Source of the DNA: Narthecium ossifragum
Taxonomy: Eukaryota; Streptophyta; Magnoliopsida; Dioscoreales; Nartheciaceae
Assembly (NCBI GenBank): GCA_963920575.1
Contig: OY986971.1
Span: 8,496,779 to 8,560,778 of the forward strand
Direction: 5' to 3'
Length of the DNA: 64,000 nt
Both the position numbers and the translations under genes were made by a program. Positions within the stretch are counted from its first letter, which is position 1. The number at the start of each line of letters is the position of its first letter. The notes under the pieces are model-generated. The model was not told the origin of the DNA and ran no database searches. It was given only the letters and a program-made list of their open reading frames with translations. Shown piece by piece: positions 44,801 to 55,471 of this stretch.

Positions 44801-45143
44801 GACTGTTCAGCTTATTCACTGCTCTGCCATCCAGACTGCGCCATCGGTACTAAAATTACCGTAACTTCCACTAGGAAACTCGGAATCACGAACCGTAAAA
44901 TTCTCCAGAAACTAGACTTCAAGAGCTTTCCAACCATGTATGGCACATCCTCTGGTTCTTCATGAGCAGGTACAGATAAATCTTTAAATTTGATCCATGC
45001 ACTCTTTTCAGCTTCTTTTCGACTTAAGGACTTCAATTGCATCCTAAATCAAAATATAAGAATAATGAGTGTATTTAGGAACTAAATAAACACAGTAGAC
45101 TAAGTATTAAGGGATAAAAATATAACATTATGCATTCTCATCA

Positions 45144-45148
45144 TGATG
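45144..45148. other. Target-site duplication TGATG (right) of element D
   Basis: Second copy of 34814-34818. Confidence 0.93.
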
Positions 45149-45458
45149 CAGGGTGGATACGTGGCTCATACCAGTATTGGTGCGGTGGTTGTGCTTGAAA
45201 AGGATATGACAGTGCAAAATTAGGTGCCAAATCTTGGGCCGGTGGTTCTATGTTCCATGGTTGAATATTAGGAGGCTGGTAACCTTGAAATTGCCTACTA
45301 GGGTATGTATGATCTCTAAAATTCGAATTATAAGGATATGAATGTGAATTATATGTCGGATTTGAGAAACCATATGTGTCATTATTGTAAACGGGTCCAT
45401 AACCAAAACGCAAATCATCATTGGACATGGCACCCGGTGGCATATAAAAATTAGCCAT
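45149..45458 (-). pseudogene. Element C ORF, N-terminal part, unknown function
   Basis: The ORF starts at 45458, about 390 bp after C's PBS, which is gag position. The first 103 codons (MANFYMPPGAMSNDDLRFGY, then FSNPTYNSHSYPYNSN) are rich in Tyr, Asn and Pro and look disordered and prion-like; QPPNIQPWNIEPPAQ follows. The frame runs without a break into the D target site and continues at 34813 on the other side. The ORF was therefore intact across this point when D inserted. No known domain. Confidence 0.65.
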
Positions 45459-45846
45459 GCATGAAAGATCACATAAATAAGGACCACACTAAAGATAAGA
45501 AATACAAACAATGGGATGGTCCAAGAGATGACTGTCGCTGATACGTGCTTTTGTGCGACTTGCAGAAGCGTCTCAAACAGCTAGATAAAATAACTCGAAG
45601 TTCAGACCAAACTTACCTGACTACACAGTCCCGATCGGTCGCTCCCGTGTCCGACCGATCGCTCTTGGCGATGGGTTGCAGGTCCAACTCCGAGAAAATC
45701 AAACTTAGTAGCTGTAAAAATCAGAAAAATTGTCAGAAATTCCTAAAAAGTGTAAAATAAATAAAAGATAAAATGAGAAAGATAAAAAAATCTAATTAAG
45801 CAAAGAAAATGAGTTAAGAGAAAATCAATTAGTTAATCGTCGAAGT
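45459..45846 (-). other. Untranslated leader of element C
   Basis: Between the PBS and the ORF start. It contains CCCGATCGGTCGC words near 45630 and is otherwise A-rich. No gene. Confidence 0.6.
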
Positions 45847-45864
45847 TCCCCGGCAACGGCGCCA
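45847..45864 (-). other. Primer binding site of element C (tRNA-Asp)
   Basis: Plus strand TCCCCGGCAACGGCGCCA, identical to D's site at 43457-43474 and 5 bp from the LTR. Confidence 0.9.
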
Positions 45865-45869
45865 AAAAT

Positions 45870-47310
45870 TGGTCGCACGCAAACGTCGTCATTAAAACGT
45901 TATAAACTCAATCAAATATTAAATTTATAATCCTTATTCAATCACTACACTACTAGGTAGAAATAGCGGTGAAGTCGGGAGTCGATCCACAGGAAAAACG
46001 TTGGAAACTGAAATCAGTTCTCGAAACCCTAAAACTAAGGAAAAGAATCAAAGATAGAATAGATTAAACTAATGAAGAAAAGAAATAAAAGGTTAATCAA
46101 TTTGAATCAATGGATAAGTGACTTAGGAATTACTCAATCCGTCCTAGTTTCGCCTTCAATCTTCTCTAGTTATTCTCTTGTTCTCTTCTCTCAACATTAT
46201 GGATCATATGGCTACAAGCTCACATGAATCCCTAAAATAAGATTTATGTTTCTAACGGCATAGCCTATCTTTCTTGGCATAGATTGTCTTCGGTCCTACG
46301 ATTACTTTAAGTTATACTACTCCTAATGACCTTGGCACAACCTATCCTAGCTTAGCATAGCTTATCTCACTAGCAAACCATAAATCACATGAAAACCATA
46401 CTATGAATATCTACAATCAATCACAGAAATCATGTAGGACTGAAAATACGTCAAGGAACTCTATTCCCTCAACTCTATTAACAATAAAAAGCAAATTCAT
46501 AGGATCATGTCTTGAGAAGAATACAAGATTCAAACCAAAGAAGATAGAAAACTATGCTAGGGTTTCATGAATAATCCTAAGTACAATAACTAGCAACTCA
46601 TCTTTTGGATGAAAGCCATCAGGTTGGAGTAGGAAGCTGTCACCATCCACATCCTCTCCGTCTTCTTTTTCCTCCTCCAAAGATTGTCAAAAAGATGAGA
46701 AATTCGGCTGGAAAAGGTCTTTTAAATAGGGAAACCCTAAACTTGGACTTAAGAGTCCTATCTAGACTTAAACTTTGACTTTCCTCTTTTCGTATTTCAA
46801 CTCCTATTCAGGATTTCAAATTTAACTCAATTCTGGCGCTAATTGGCTTGGAATCTGAGAACGTCTTCAACAGGAAAGTTTTAGATCTTCAACTTTTCTA
46901 TCATATCTCGAAGAGTTTATAATATTTCGACTTATAGGGAATATTTGATGAATATTCTTCTGAACTTCGACGGACCAGTTTTCTGGCAGCTATGTATATC
47001 TTCATAGTCTTCAAAACTGGTATTAATCTGTTTGGAATCTCGCCAAGTGTCCAACATGAAAGTTGTTCATCTCTGAGTTTTCTACCGTATCTCAAATTTT
47101 CAGAATATTTGGACCTTAGTAAAATATTTGGCGAATATATTACTGATGGTCGACGAAGCAGTTTATTTAGTCATTTTAGCCGAATTTCTTGTATTTCTTC
47201 TCAAAGCATGATTAAACCTGAAATCAACTAACAAGCTATCAAATACAACTACTCTAGGCATAACAAAGCTAAGTTAAGGGGTTGAATCATGCATAATTCA
47301 TGTCTCATCA
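45870..47310 (-). repeat. 5' LTR of element C
   Basis: 1441 bp, TGGTCGCACGC...GTCTCATCA. It retains the segment deleted from the 3' LTR and closely matches the solo LTR at 9848-11279. Confidence 0.92.
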
Positions 47311-47315
47311 GCCGG
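47311..47315. other. Target-site duplication GCCGG (right) of element C
   Basis: Second copy of 28521-28525. Confidence 0.92.
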
Positions 47316-48282
47316 TCGTTTTGACACCTCGTACGCATCGATCGAACACCGTGATCAAAAGTTTTGCCCATCCGACGACCATGGTCGTTCGTAGACCTTA
47401 TTCGAACTGACGGAAACCAGACGTGTTCCGACCACATTGTTACGAGGGTTTACTCGTAACCTTAGCGTCCTTATTCCGACTAGAGAGGTCTCGAGTGGCG
47501 ATGGCACGACAGAGAAGAGGATTGGAGGAAGGAGGGCTAGGGTTAGGATTTGGACTAGGGTTTAGTGTTTGAGGGAAAGGCTCGGGTTGGGTTAGGGTGA
47601 TCTAGCGTTTAGGGTTTGGAGGGTGGAGATGATGAAGGGAAGGAAGAAGGATAGGAAGAGGGAGGTGGTGCAGGAAGGGGACGACACCGCCTTGGGCGTT
47701 GGCCGACTTGGCGTCGGGACCGCCGAGTTAGGAGAGGTTGGTGGGAGGAGGAGGAGGAAGAAGAAGAAGAAGAAGAAGAAGAAGAAGAAGAAGAAGAAGC
47801 AGAAGAAGCAGAAGAAGCAGAAGAAGAAGAAGAAGAAGAAGAAGAAGAAGAAGAAGCAGCAGAAGAAGAAGGAAGGAAGGAGGGTCTCGGCCGGAGCCGA
47901 GGAAGGCTGGAGAAGGAAGAGGAGAGGGATAGACCTAGGCTAGGGTTAGACCGAGGGATAGAGAGGAGAGTTAGTACTTGGACAAGGAGAAGTGCCCCGG
48001 TGAGGCCTTCGATGTGGCCAACGACGATGGTCGCCAGGGGAGCTCGGAGAGCTCTTGGATGACTTGGGAGACGAGCTCCCTCAAACAATCCCTCATAAGG
48101 GGATCGAGCTTTAAACCACAAGAGTTTTTGATTAATTATTTTGAGGATGGCTTTCTCATTTATACAGGGTCCTTTAAATAGGTGAAGCAATAAAAGAGTT
48201 CTAGGGGAGTTGAATTCCAATAAGCAAACTAGGATACTTACTACATAAGCAAACTTCATACTCAAGTAATTAAAGACATAAA
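47316..48282 (-). repeat. LTR-like upstream flank of element J, second segment
   Basis: Continuation of the J flank after removing C. It holds a GAA microsatellite and, on the minus strand, a TATA-like CTATTTAAAGG near 48171 followed by ATTAATCAAAA, common in plant LTR R regions. Long frames here are produced by the microsatellite. I see no gene. Confidence 0.45.
47745..47880. repeat. (GAA)n trinucleotide microsatellite
   Basis: About 40 GAA or AAG units interrupted by a few GCA. It creates spurious poly-Lys, poly-Arg and poly-Ser frames. Confidence 0.95.
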
Positions 48283-48287
48283 GCAAG
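48283..48287. other. Target-site duplication GCAAG (left) of LTR F
   Basis: Pairs with 60040-60044. Confidence 0.9.
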
Positions 48288-48477
48288 TGTGAGGACTCGT
48301 TCCTCAAACCTGCCTTTTTCGTGTGCGTTGAGGGTCGTTTCACACTCGCATTGTGCACACACGACCTTGGAATGAAGTCCATGCTTGACTAGAACCCTTA
48401 GGTCTGACCAAAATCGAAAGATCAGGGTTTGGGCATAAGCGTTTGCCCGTTTGTCCGTTTGCCACTTTTTCGTATGA

Positions 48478-48585
48478 GAAGATCAATTTTTGAGGCGTAT
48501 AAGATTGATCTACTTGTGCCTGGAAAGTCTTCGCCTTGTCACGAAGAAGATCGGTCTTCATGGGGGGTGAAGATCGATCTTCCTA
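48478..48585. repeat. GAAGATCGATCTTC words upstream of LTR F TATA
   Basis: Contains the perfect 14-bp palindrome GAAGATCGATCTTC at 48569-48582 plus diverged copies such as AAGATCAATTT and AAGATTGATCT. More copies lie at 48995-49025 and 58726-58757 on either side of E'. Confidence 0.72.
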
Positions 48586-48598
48586 ATTGTGACTCGTT

Positions 48599-48608
48599 CT
48601 ATAAGTAG
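48599..48608 (+). promoter_or_regulatory. TATA box of LTR F
   Basis: CTATAAGTAG, 17 bp after the GAAGATCGATCTTC palindrome. Confidence 0.55.
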
Positions 48609-49041
48609 AATCCATGGACTCCTGTTTGATTTCTTTTTGAAATTTTGGAAGAAGGTCTAATCCGGCGGCTTGGGGAGGATCGTTTGGACGATCCAAAGCT
48701 TGTTGAGCTGGATTTGGAGGCTTCCATCTGTTCTAGGTAGGGATCTCTACCCAAATCGTGTGATTTGGCTTCTTAGGGCTTATTCACTTCTCTTTCACTT
48801 AGATTTCAGTGTTTAGCTATTGGTTTTCCATTTTCTTGGTGTTTTTGGACTCCCCTAGTCCTATGCTTTCTGATCTATGAGTTTTGTGAAGTTTTATTTT
48901 GTATTTTGTGAGCTTTTCGGTGTTTTCTCTAGTGGGTTTCCGACGGGGTATAAGAAGGATCGTCACTCTTGTGATCTCTTGCCTGGCCTGTGAAGGATCG
49001 ATCTTCATGTGTATGAAGATCGATCTCTTGCTTGGCTAAGG

Positions 49042-49046
49042 CGGTG
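49042..49046. other. Target-site duplication CGGTG (left) of E'
   Basis: Pairs with 58704-58708. Confidence 0.92.
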
Positions 49047-49404
49047 TGATGAGTGCATGAAAGTGCACTCTGAACAGTCTTATAACCATCTCAATTACTA
49101 GATTATTATCCTTAATCAACATCTTTATTACTATTTTTATGTCTATATGTTGTTTCACATAGTTGTTTGGAAAATGCAGAAAAAATGAGCAAAGAAGCTG
49201 AAAAGATTACATGGATCAACTTGAAAGATTAAACTGTACCTGCTCATGAAGAACCAGATGATATGCCATATATGATTGGAAAGCTCTTGAAGTCTAGTTT
49301 CTGGAGAATTTCACGGTTCATGATTTAAAGTTTCCTAGAGGAAGTTACGGCAATTTTAGTACCAATGGCGCAGTCTGGATGGCAAAACAGTAAATACTCA
49401 GAAA

Positions 49405-49609
49405 AGAAAGATCGATCCTTCTACATAGTAGGATCGATCCTTCTATGCAGCAGACCGGACATAACGCATACTTTTCAGAGGAGCACAGTAGAATCGATCC
49501 TACTATCCATCCTACTGAGCAGGATCGATCCTACACCCATGGAAGGATCGATCCGAGTCGGGCGTAGCCAGAAATTGAAGATTTTGATGCAACCGATCGA
49601 TCCTACACC
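49405..49609. repeat. AGGATCGATCCT word cluster of E'
   Basis: Six or more GGATCGATCC words, including the perfect palindrome AGGATCGATCCT at 49521-49532 and inverted pairs. It is cut by the hAT at about 49610 and continues at 57808-57820, about 60 bp before the TATA box. Confidence 0.75.
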
Positions 49610-49621
49610 TAGGGGTGGAAG

Positions 49622-49950
49622 TGAACAGGTACGCTCGACGAACAGCTCGTGAACGAGCTCGATAAGGGCTCGTTCATGTTCGCTCGGTAAGGTAAATGAA
49701 CGAACTTGAACAAGAAATTTAAGCTAGTTTAATAAACGAACCGAGCTTGAACTGAGGTGAGCTCGGCTCGTTAATGTTCGCGAACATGCTCAACTACCCG
49801 TTCGTGAACAGGCTCGATTACCCGTTCGTGAACTGGCTCGTGAACAGGCTCGTGAACATGTTCATGAACATGCTCGTGAACATGTTCGTGAACACGCTCG
49901 ATTACTTGTTCGTGAACAGACTCGATCACCCATTCGTGAACATGATCAAT
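49622..49950. repeat. Left subterminal repeats of the hAT
   Basis: At least ten copies of GTTCGTGAAC(A/T)GGCTCG or close variants, on both strands, as expected for transposase-binding subterminal arrays of Ac-like elements. The matching array at the right end is 57550-57790. Confidence 0.82.
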
Positions 49951-50833
49951 TACACTTCAAGATTATATATGTTAAGTGCACATTCAAATAGTTGTATATA
50001 TGCTCATAAATATGATAATCGTTTGCAACCTCTTGTTCATGAATCCTTTTATTATACATTTTTTGTGTGATTTAGATGATTTTGTACAGAGAGAATTGTG
50101 ATCTACACTTATATTATCCAGTCTATTCTGGATTAATCTTATATACTTTAATCCCTAGCTTAATTTGACCTGAATAGGACCCAATGAGGCAATGATGAAC
50201 TAAATACCATTCCTTTGTCCTATATGGTTATGCCGCAATGACATTTTACTCCAATTAGAACTCGTATAGTCGTATAGGGCCGACTGAAAACTTAAAAAAT
50301 CGATCGGTGTTAGACCTAATTTGTTTGAGCTATTTCAATTTGACTCGAATTGAGCTCATAGAGCTTCTTATCCAACTAATTTTTTAATAATTCAAAAACT
50401 CTCTCTCTACTATCAAGCAATTGAAGCAAATAGAGCTTCTTGTCCAATCAATTTATATTTGGGTCAAAACAAATCCAATCCAAATCAATTCATATTTTGG
50501 TTGAATCCAATTTAACTATATATCTAACTAGCCCAACCCACTTCACCTATATGGCTATACCTAACTAACCCAACACCCTATCCAACCCCCCAGCCCACTA
50601 AACATATATCAAACGGTTTGATTCAAAGCCCACCTAACAGTCAACACATTTCTGTATCTAAAGAATAAAGACTACCTCCCAGCCTCCCAGCCGGCCCTAG
50701 CTCTACGCCTCTACCTTATCTATCCTTATCAGTTATCCCATTAGTAACTCTCTTTCTCTCGACGCCTCGACGGTGGGGTTGTCGGTGTGTAGCCTACGAG
50801 GTCGGTGGGTTTGGCCTGGTTGGAGTTGTCGCC

Positions 50834-53127
50834 TTGTTGTCGGTGGTCCCCTTTGCATCAAAAACGACCAAAATGGTAGGTGAGTCTAGTGCGGCATCAT
50901 CGTCAAACCCTATTATAGCAATGGATGCAGCAAGAGAAAGCCAAGATGAACATATTGATATTGAAGCTCATGAGATTGAATTCATTGAAGATGATGAAAA
51001 GGAGGAGAATCCCTTTGAAAAGAAAAGAAGGAAGAAGACATCAGCGGTTTGGCAAGAATTCTCTGAAGTGAAATTACGAGATGGAAAAGAAAAGGTGCAA
51101 TGTAATCATTGCAAGCTTATGCTAAGCAAGAGCAAGGGTAATCCTCCCACAGTGTATAGAAGACACTTGCTTATTTGTCCAAGACGTCAAGTTTCAACAA
51201 GAGGGCAATTGAACATCAGTGTACAAGCATCTAATCTTGAAAGCACAGGTATTGTTCATAATTGGAAGTATGATCAAGCAAAAATTAGGGAGGTTGTTTC
51301 TCACATGATCATGGTTCATGAGTTGCCCTTCGTCTTCACTGAATATGAATTATTCAACTTGTTAATGAAGACAGCTAGTCCTTATTATCAGAAGATCTCC
51401 CGCACGATGGCAAAAAGTGATTGTATATTAAGTTATGAGCTTGAGAAGAAGAGACTAAAGGCCATATTGAAGGGTGTGAATAGGGTTAGTGTTACCACTG
51501 ATTTGTGGAAATCCGGTCAGAAGATTCAATATATGGAGTTGACTTGTCATTTCATAGACTCGGATTGGAAATTGCAAAAGCAAGTTCTGAATTTTGTTGA
51601 TGTGCCTCCTCCCCACACTGGAATCAATGTATATGATGCATTGTACAAGTGTTTAGAACAATGGGCGATTGAAGACAAAGTGTGTACCATAACTGTCGAT
51701 AATGCATCTTATAATGATGTTGCAGTAAGCATGTTGAGAGATAGAATTTCTTTCAAGAAGAGACTTCCTTTGGATGGTAAGTTATTTCATGTGCGTTGTT
51801 GTGCACATATTTTAAACTTATTGGTACAAGATGGCTTGTCTGAGATTCAACTTGTTATTGAGGATGTGCGGGAAAGTGTCAAACACATTGTTGCATCCCA
51901 ACAACGTTTGACTATGTTCAGTGATATTGCAAAACAATTGCAATTGCCGAATAAAAGATTAGTTTTGGATTGTTGTACTCGATGGAATGCAACATTCTTT
52001 ATGTTGTCATGTGCATTGGAGTTTAAAGAAGTCTTTCCGCGATATAAAGAAAGAGATCCAACTTACAAGACCTTGCCGAGTGAGGAAGATTGGAAGAATG
52101 TCAAAAATGTTTGCTCTTTTTTGGCTATTTTCAATGAAGTAACCAACATTATTTCAGGTAACAAATTGGTATTTTTCATATTGTACAAATTGGTTACCAA
52201 TTAAACATATATGCTATACAATGTTTTTTTAATGCAAATTAAAGAACATGGTAAATTAAAGAACAATGACAACCAAGAAAGTTTCCTTTTACATGTTTTT
52301 TGTCAAAGCAACTAAAATTAATATTATTACTATGTTAAATTAAATTGTAATTAAAGTTTCCTTTTGCATGTTTTATGTCACTTGAACTTTTAGATACAGA
52401 GTACCCAACTGCAAATTTGGTTCTACCTAAGCTTTGGAGGATAAAGGAGGTGTTGGATGAAAAATCTATGTGCAATGATGATTGTATGTAAGAAATGGCA
52501 AGAAGAATGAAATTAAAGTTTGACAAGTACTGGGGAGAGTGCAATTTGTTGATTTCAATTGTAGTTGTGCTTGATCCTAGAAACAAAATGAAGTTGATTG
52601 AGTTTACCTTTAATTCTATTTATTTTTATTTTGAAGCTGCTACACATATTACCACTGTTCGTGAAAGTTTGTATGCAATGTATAAAGAGTATGTTGACGC
52701 TCATACACTAGAAAGGGCTGAGAAATCCACTACAAGTAACAAGCAAGAGAGTGCAGTTGCTAGTAATGCTTCAAGTGGGGAGACAATTTTAACTGAGCGA
52801 TCCAAGTTTGATCACTTCATAAGAAGTGTTGATACAATACAAAACATGAAGTCTGAGCTAGATATCTATCTAGATGAAGGGGTTTATTTTTATGAGGAGA
52901 ATTCAATTAATCATTTTGATACATTAGAGTGGTGGAAGGCAAACAATCTTAAGTTTCGATTCTTGTCAAAGATGGCATGTGATATTTTGTCGGCTCCTAT
53001 TACTTCTGTGGCTTCTGAGTCTACCTTTAGTGCTGGTGGTAGAGTGATCGATTCATATCGATCATCTTTGGGGGCAGAGACTGTGCAAGTTTTACTTTGT
53101 GGAAGTGATTGGTTTCGCCATTTTTGA
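50834..53127 (+). pseudogene. hAT transposase, one intron, one nonsense codon
   Basis: Exon 1 (50834-52157) starts at MLSVVPFASK; an inner Met at 50873 is a possible alternative. It carries a BED zinc finger near residues 80-115 (VQCNHCKLML...RRHLLICP). The RNase H-like core follows, with Asp in VTTDLWKSGQ and Asp in ITVDNASYND, then RCCAHILNLLVQDGL. GT-AG intron 52158-52393 removes a stop and joins the frame. Exon 2 (52394-53127) encodes YPTANLVLPKLW, then a TAA at 52489-52491. It continues in frame through FDKYWGECNLLISIVVVLDP and the hATC dimerisation domain (EWWKANNLKFRFLSKMACDI; SAPITSVASESTFSAGGRVI). Apart from the nonsense codon it looks complete, about 680 residues. Transposases of this family cut and paste their own element. 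Confidence 0.88.
52158..52393 (+). other. Intron of the hAT transposase
   Basis: GTAACA donor after NIIS, TTTTAG acceptor before ATACAGAG; splicing keeps the frame from IIS to TEYPTANL, a conserved hAT junction. Confidence 0.75.
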
Positions 53128-53832
53128 CATCCAGAAAAAAACAAAAGTAAGTTTAATATCATCTTTATCTGTGATGATTATCAATAACAAATGTGTTTTC
53201 AGATTGTGCATTATATTATTCAGTTTTTTAATTGTTTGTTTTGTGTGAATTTATAGAGCAAGGAAGATACCAAGGATATTCTTTTGCCTTTGAGGTATTT
53301 AGAGGCAAAAGAAGGTTAGCTATATCATTCTATTTGTGGCATTCACTTCTCCGGTTCTCCTTTAATCATTTTTCCACTTGCATCAATCAATTGGAACTCT
53401 ATATGCACTAACTACATTGCATATTTGCATCTATGTTATTTAGGAGTACTTAAAGAGGCTACAGATTTGGATAGAAATTGCTTATGATAGTACAAAGATC
53501 TATAATCAGGTATACCAACAAAAACAGTATTATTAATTGTCTAATCTCTTTTCCATATTCTTACAATTGCCTCTAATTTTGATGCCAAACTTTTCATCTA
53601 AAGAAGTATATTTGACTGGTGTTCTTTGTCTCAGGTTCTACTGCTCAAATTTTTTTTGAAGTTGCAGGAGCAGTCGAGCAATACCACATTTGCTAACACA
53701 CTATGATCTCACAAATCACATTAAAACTTATTTTTTTGATAATGTGTATGGTTTTGGATGATTATTTTTCAAAATATTTGTGGAATTTTAGATAATTTGA
53801 ATTTTGGATGTTTTAGATCATTTGCAGTGACA

Positions 53833-53863
<31 letters not shown>
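53128..53863 (+). other. 3' part of the hAT and TA microsatellite
   Basis: Non-coding, with possible 3'-UTR splice signals (GTAAG at 53145; TTATAG at 53251). It ends in a (TA)n run at 53834-53862, the insertion site of the nested long-TIR element. Confidence 0.55.
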
Positions 53864-53866
<3 letters not shown>

Positions 53867-54275
53867 AAATTATCTGAGTAGAACGAGTTTGTTACTGTTA
53901 GGGAACGAACTCTAATCGTGACCGTCCGATCCCATCGGACGGTCACGATCCATTTAAGATCTGAATAGAGCCCTGGGTCCTCCATTCTTCCCCGAGCGGC
54001 GCTAGGTCCTCCCTTCTCTCCCCTGCCAACCAGCGGCGCTGGGTCCTCCCTTCTTCCTCGACCTCGTGCTGCCAACCAGCGCCGCCCTCTAGCGCCGCCC
54101 TCCAGCGCCCCGAGCTCTTGCTGCCAACCAGCGGCGCTGGGTCCTCCCTTCTCCCCCTGCCAACCAGCGGTGCTAGGTCCTCCCTTGTTCCCCGACCTCT
54201 CTTGCTGCCAACCAGCGCCGTCCTCCCTTCTTCCCCAGCAACTAGCGCTGCTCCAGCGCCGTCCTCCCTTCTTCC
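53864..54275. repeat. Left terminal inverted repeat
   Basis: Inverted copy at 57122-57490. The left copy has one or two extra internal GCGCTGGGTCCTCCCTTCT units. Confidence 0.85.
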
Positions 54276-54932
54276 CCGACCCCGTTACACAACATCCGGT
54301 TCGACCGCCGGACAACCCAGCCTCGGCACAACGCCTCGTTCGTCGCCATCGAGCGCCGTCGCAGCTCTCTCCAACCTCCAACGCCGTAGCAGCTCCGCCA
54401 CCCCCGAGCTTCTTCGCCATCGCCGTCGCAGGTCTGCCACCCCCGAGCTTCTTCGCCATCGCCGTCGCAGCTCTCTCTAACCTCGAGCGCCCTCGCAGCT
54501 TCTTACCCCGAGCTTCTTCGCCATCACCATCGTCGCCGCTGCCGACCAGCCCCCGACCGCCGCCACCCCCACCGGACAACCCAAGATTCGTAAGGTACGC
54601 AAAACAAGGTTTTTATGAACTTGTGAATGGAAAAAAAACATCAAAGATCTGGTGTTGATCAGCCTAAATGAAGAATGTTCTGTTGGAAAAAAACATCAGA
54701 AATATAGTTCGAAGATCAATTAGCGCTCGAATCAATTTAGTTCTCTTCGTTCTTCTTCTTTTGAGTTATGCCTTATCCTGTGGATGTTCTGTACACTAAA
54801 TTTGTTTTTGTTCCCATGGCATTAGAAATGTGTGCAACATGTGGCTTTGAATCAAAATCAGTCATTTGTTTATTTTGATTTCAAGTTCTTCCTCACTTTT
54901 GGATCTTACGAATTCTTCCATATGCTCATAGG

Positions 54933-55471
54933 ATGTCTTCTACTAGTTCGACATCCTCCTCAACGTATCCTTTGTGTTTTTGTGGACGAAAATCAAAGGT
55001 GAAGATCTCTAAGACTGATGCCAATCCTGAAAGAAGATTCTTTGGATGTTCACGCAAGAAGGTAATAGTGCACATTGAGTCTCAATTATTGAGAACTAAG
55101 ATGGCCTAACTAATGCATTATTGTAGGAAAATGGTGGGTGTGATTACTTCATCTGGATTGATGGGGACATTTGCGAACGTGGACAACTAGTTATCAACAA
55201 GATGAAGGCGAAGATACAAACCTTGGAAGGTGATCTGAAGCAGATGGAGACCAGAGCAGACATGGTTGCCTTGGAAGATAAATTGAGGCAGATGAAGACC
55301 AGGGCCGAGACGCAGACCTTAGAAGATGAACTGAAGCAATTGAAGTTCAGGGACACAGAATACATGGCCCAAGTCGAGATGTGGAGGACCTACTGCAAGA
55401 ATAGAGAAGATGAAGTTATTAGATTGTTGTTAGATGTGAAAAAAATCCAAAACAAAAATAGAATGATGTGA
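54933..55471 (+). CDS. GRF-type zinc-finger protein, two exons
   Basis: Exon 1 (54933-55061) and exon 2 (55127-55471) are joined by a 65-bp GT-AG intron (GTAATAGT...TTGTAG) in phase 0, giving 157 residues. Residues 10-55 form a GRF zinc finger: LCFCGRKSKVKISKTDANPE, RRFFGCSRK, GGCDYFIWIDGD, with Cys 15, 17, 39 and 48. Residues about 68-150 form a charged coiled coil with three repeats of LEDxLxQMKTRAE-like sequence. Plant GRF fingers bind single-stranded nucleic acid in some proteins; many small GRF genes of this kind occur within transposons. Both exons are free of stops. It could be captured from the host or be a transposon gene. Confidence 0.75.

Larger units (their letters stand above)
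34819..45143 (-). mobile_element. Complete Athila-type element D
   Basis: The 10,325-bp element has LTRs TGATGTGCTG...TCTCATCA, flanked by perfect TGATG inside element C's ORF. Minus-strand order from the right: 5' LTR, 18-nt tRNA-Asp PBS, a 110-bp leader, a single gag-pol ORF, 1.5 kb of 3' non-coding sequence, polypurine tract, 3' LTR. No env-like ORF is seen in the 3' region. The LTRs look nearly identical apart from one 27-bp unit loss, so this is among the youngest insertions, although the polyprotein carries inactivating changes. Confidence 0.95.
43480..45143 (-). repeat. 5' LTR of element D
   Basis: 1664 bp, TGATGTGCTG...TCTCATCA. TATA box at 44367-44377; CCGATCGATC word cluster at 44435-44800, with one more unit than the 3' LTR. 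Confidence 0.94.
28526..47310 (-). mobile_element. Non-autonomous Athila-like element C
   Basis: The LTRs (28526-29793 and 45870-47310) are bounded by GCCGG on both sides. Inside, from the right on the minus strand: a tRNA-Asp PBS, a leader, an ORF of unknown type in gag position, a long non-coding 3' region and a polypurine tract. No protease, RT or integrase of its own is present; all pol in this span belongs to the nested element D. Without D (10.3 kb) and the solo LTR E (1.5 kb), C is about 7 kb. It resembles LARD-type or gag-only derivatives that depend on enzymes from a relative such as D. Confidence 0.88.

Noticed and set aside
47609..48382. A 257-codon minus-strand frame with a long poly-Ser tract
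   Set aside because: It is produced by the (GAA)n microsatellite; the plus-strand frames give poly-Lys and poly-Arg in the same place. The rest of the frame matches no protein I know.
49603..49613. A clear 8-bp target duplication for the hAT
   Set aside because: The best pairing (CACCTAGG with GACCTATG) is only 6 of 8 and depends on where the ends are set, so I did not annotate it.
54118..54658. Pro/Ser/Ala-rich frames near the left TIR of the long-TIR element
   Set aside because: They are translations of GC-rich minisatellite units in the TIR; the right TIR gives the mirror-image frames.
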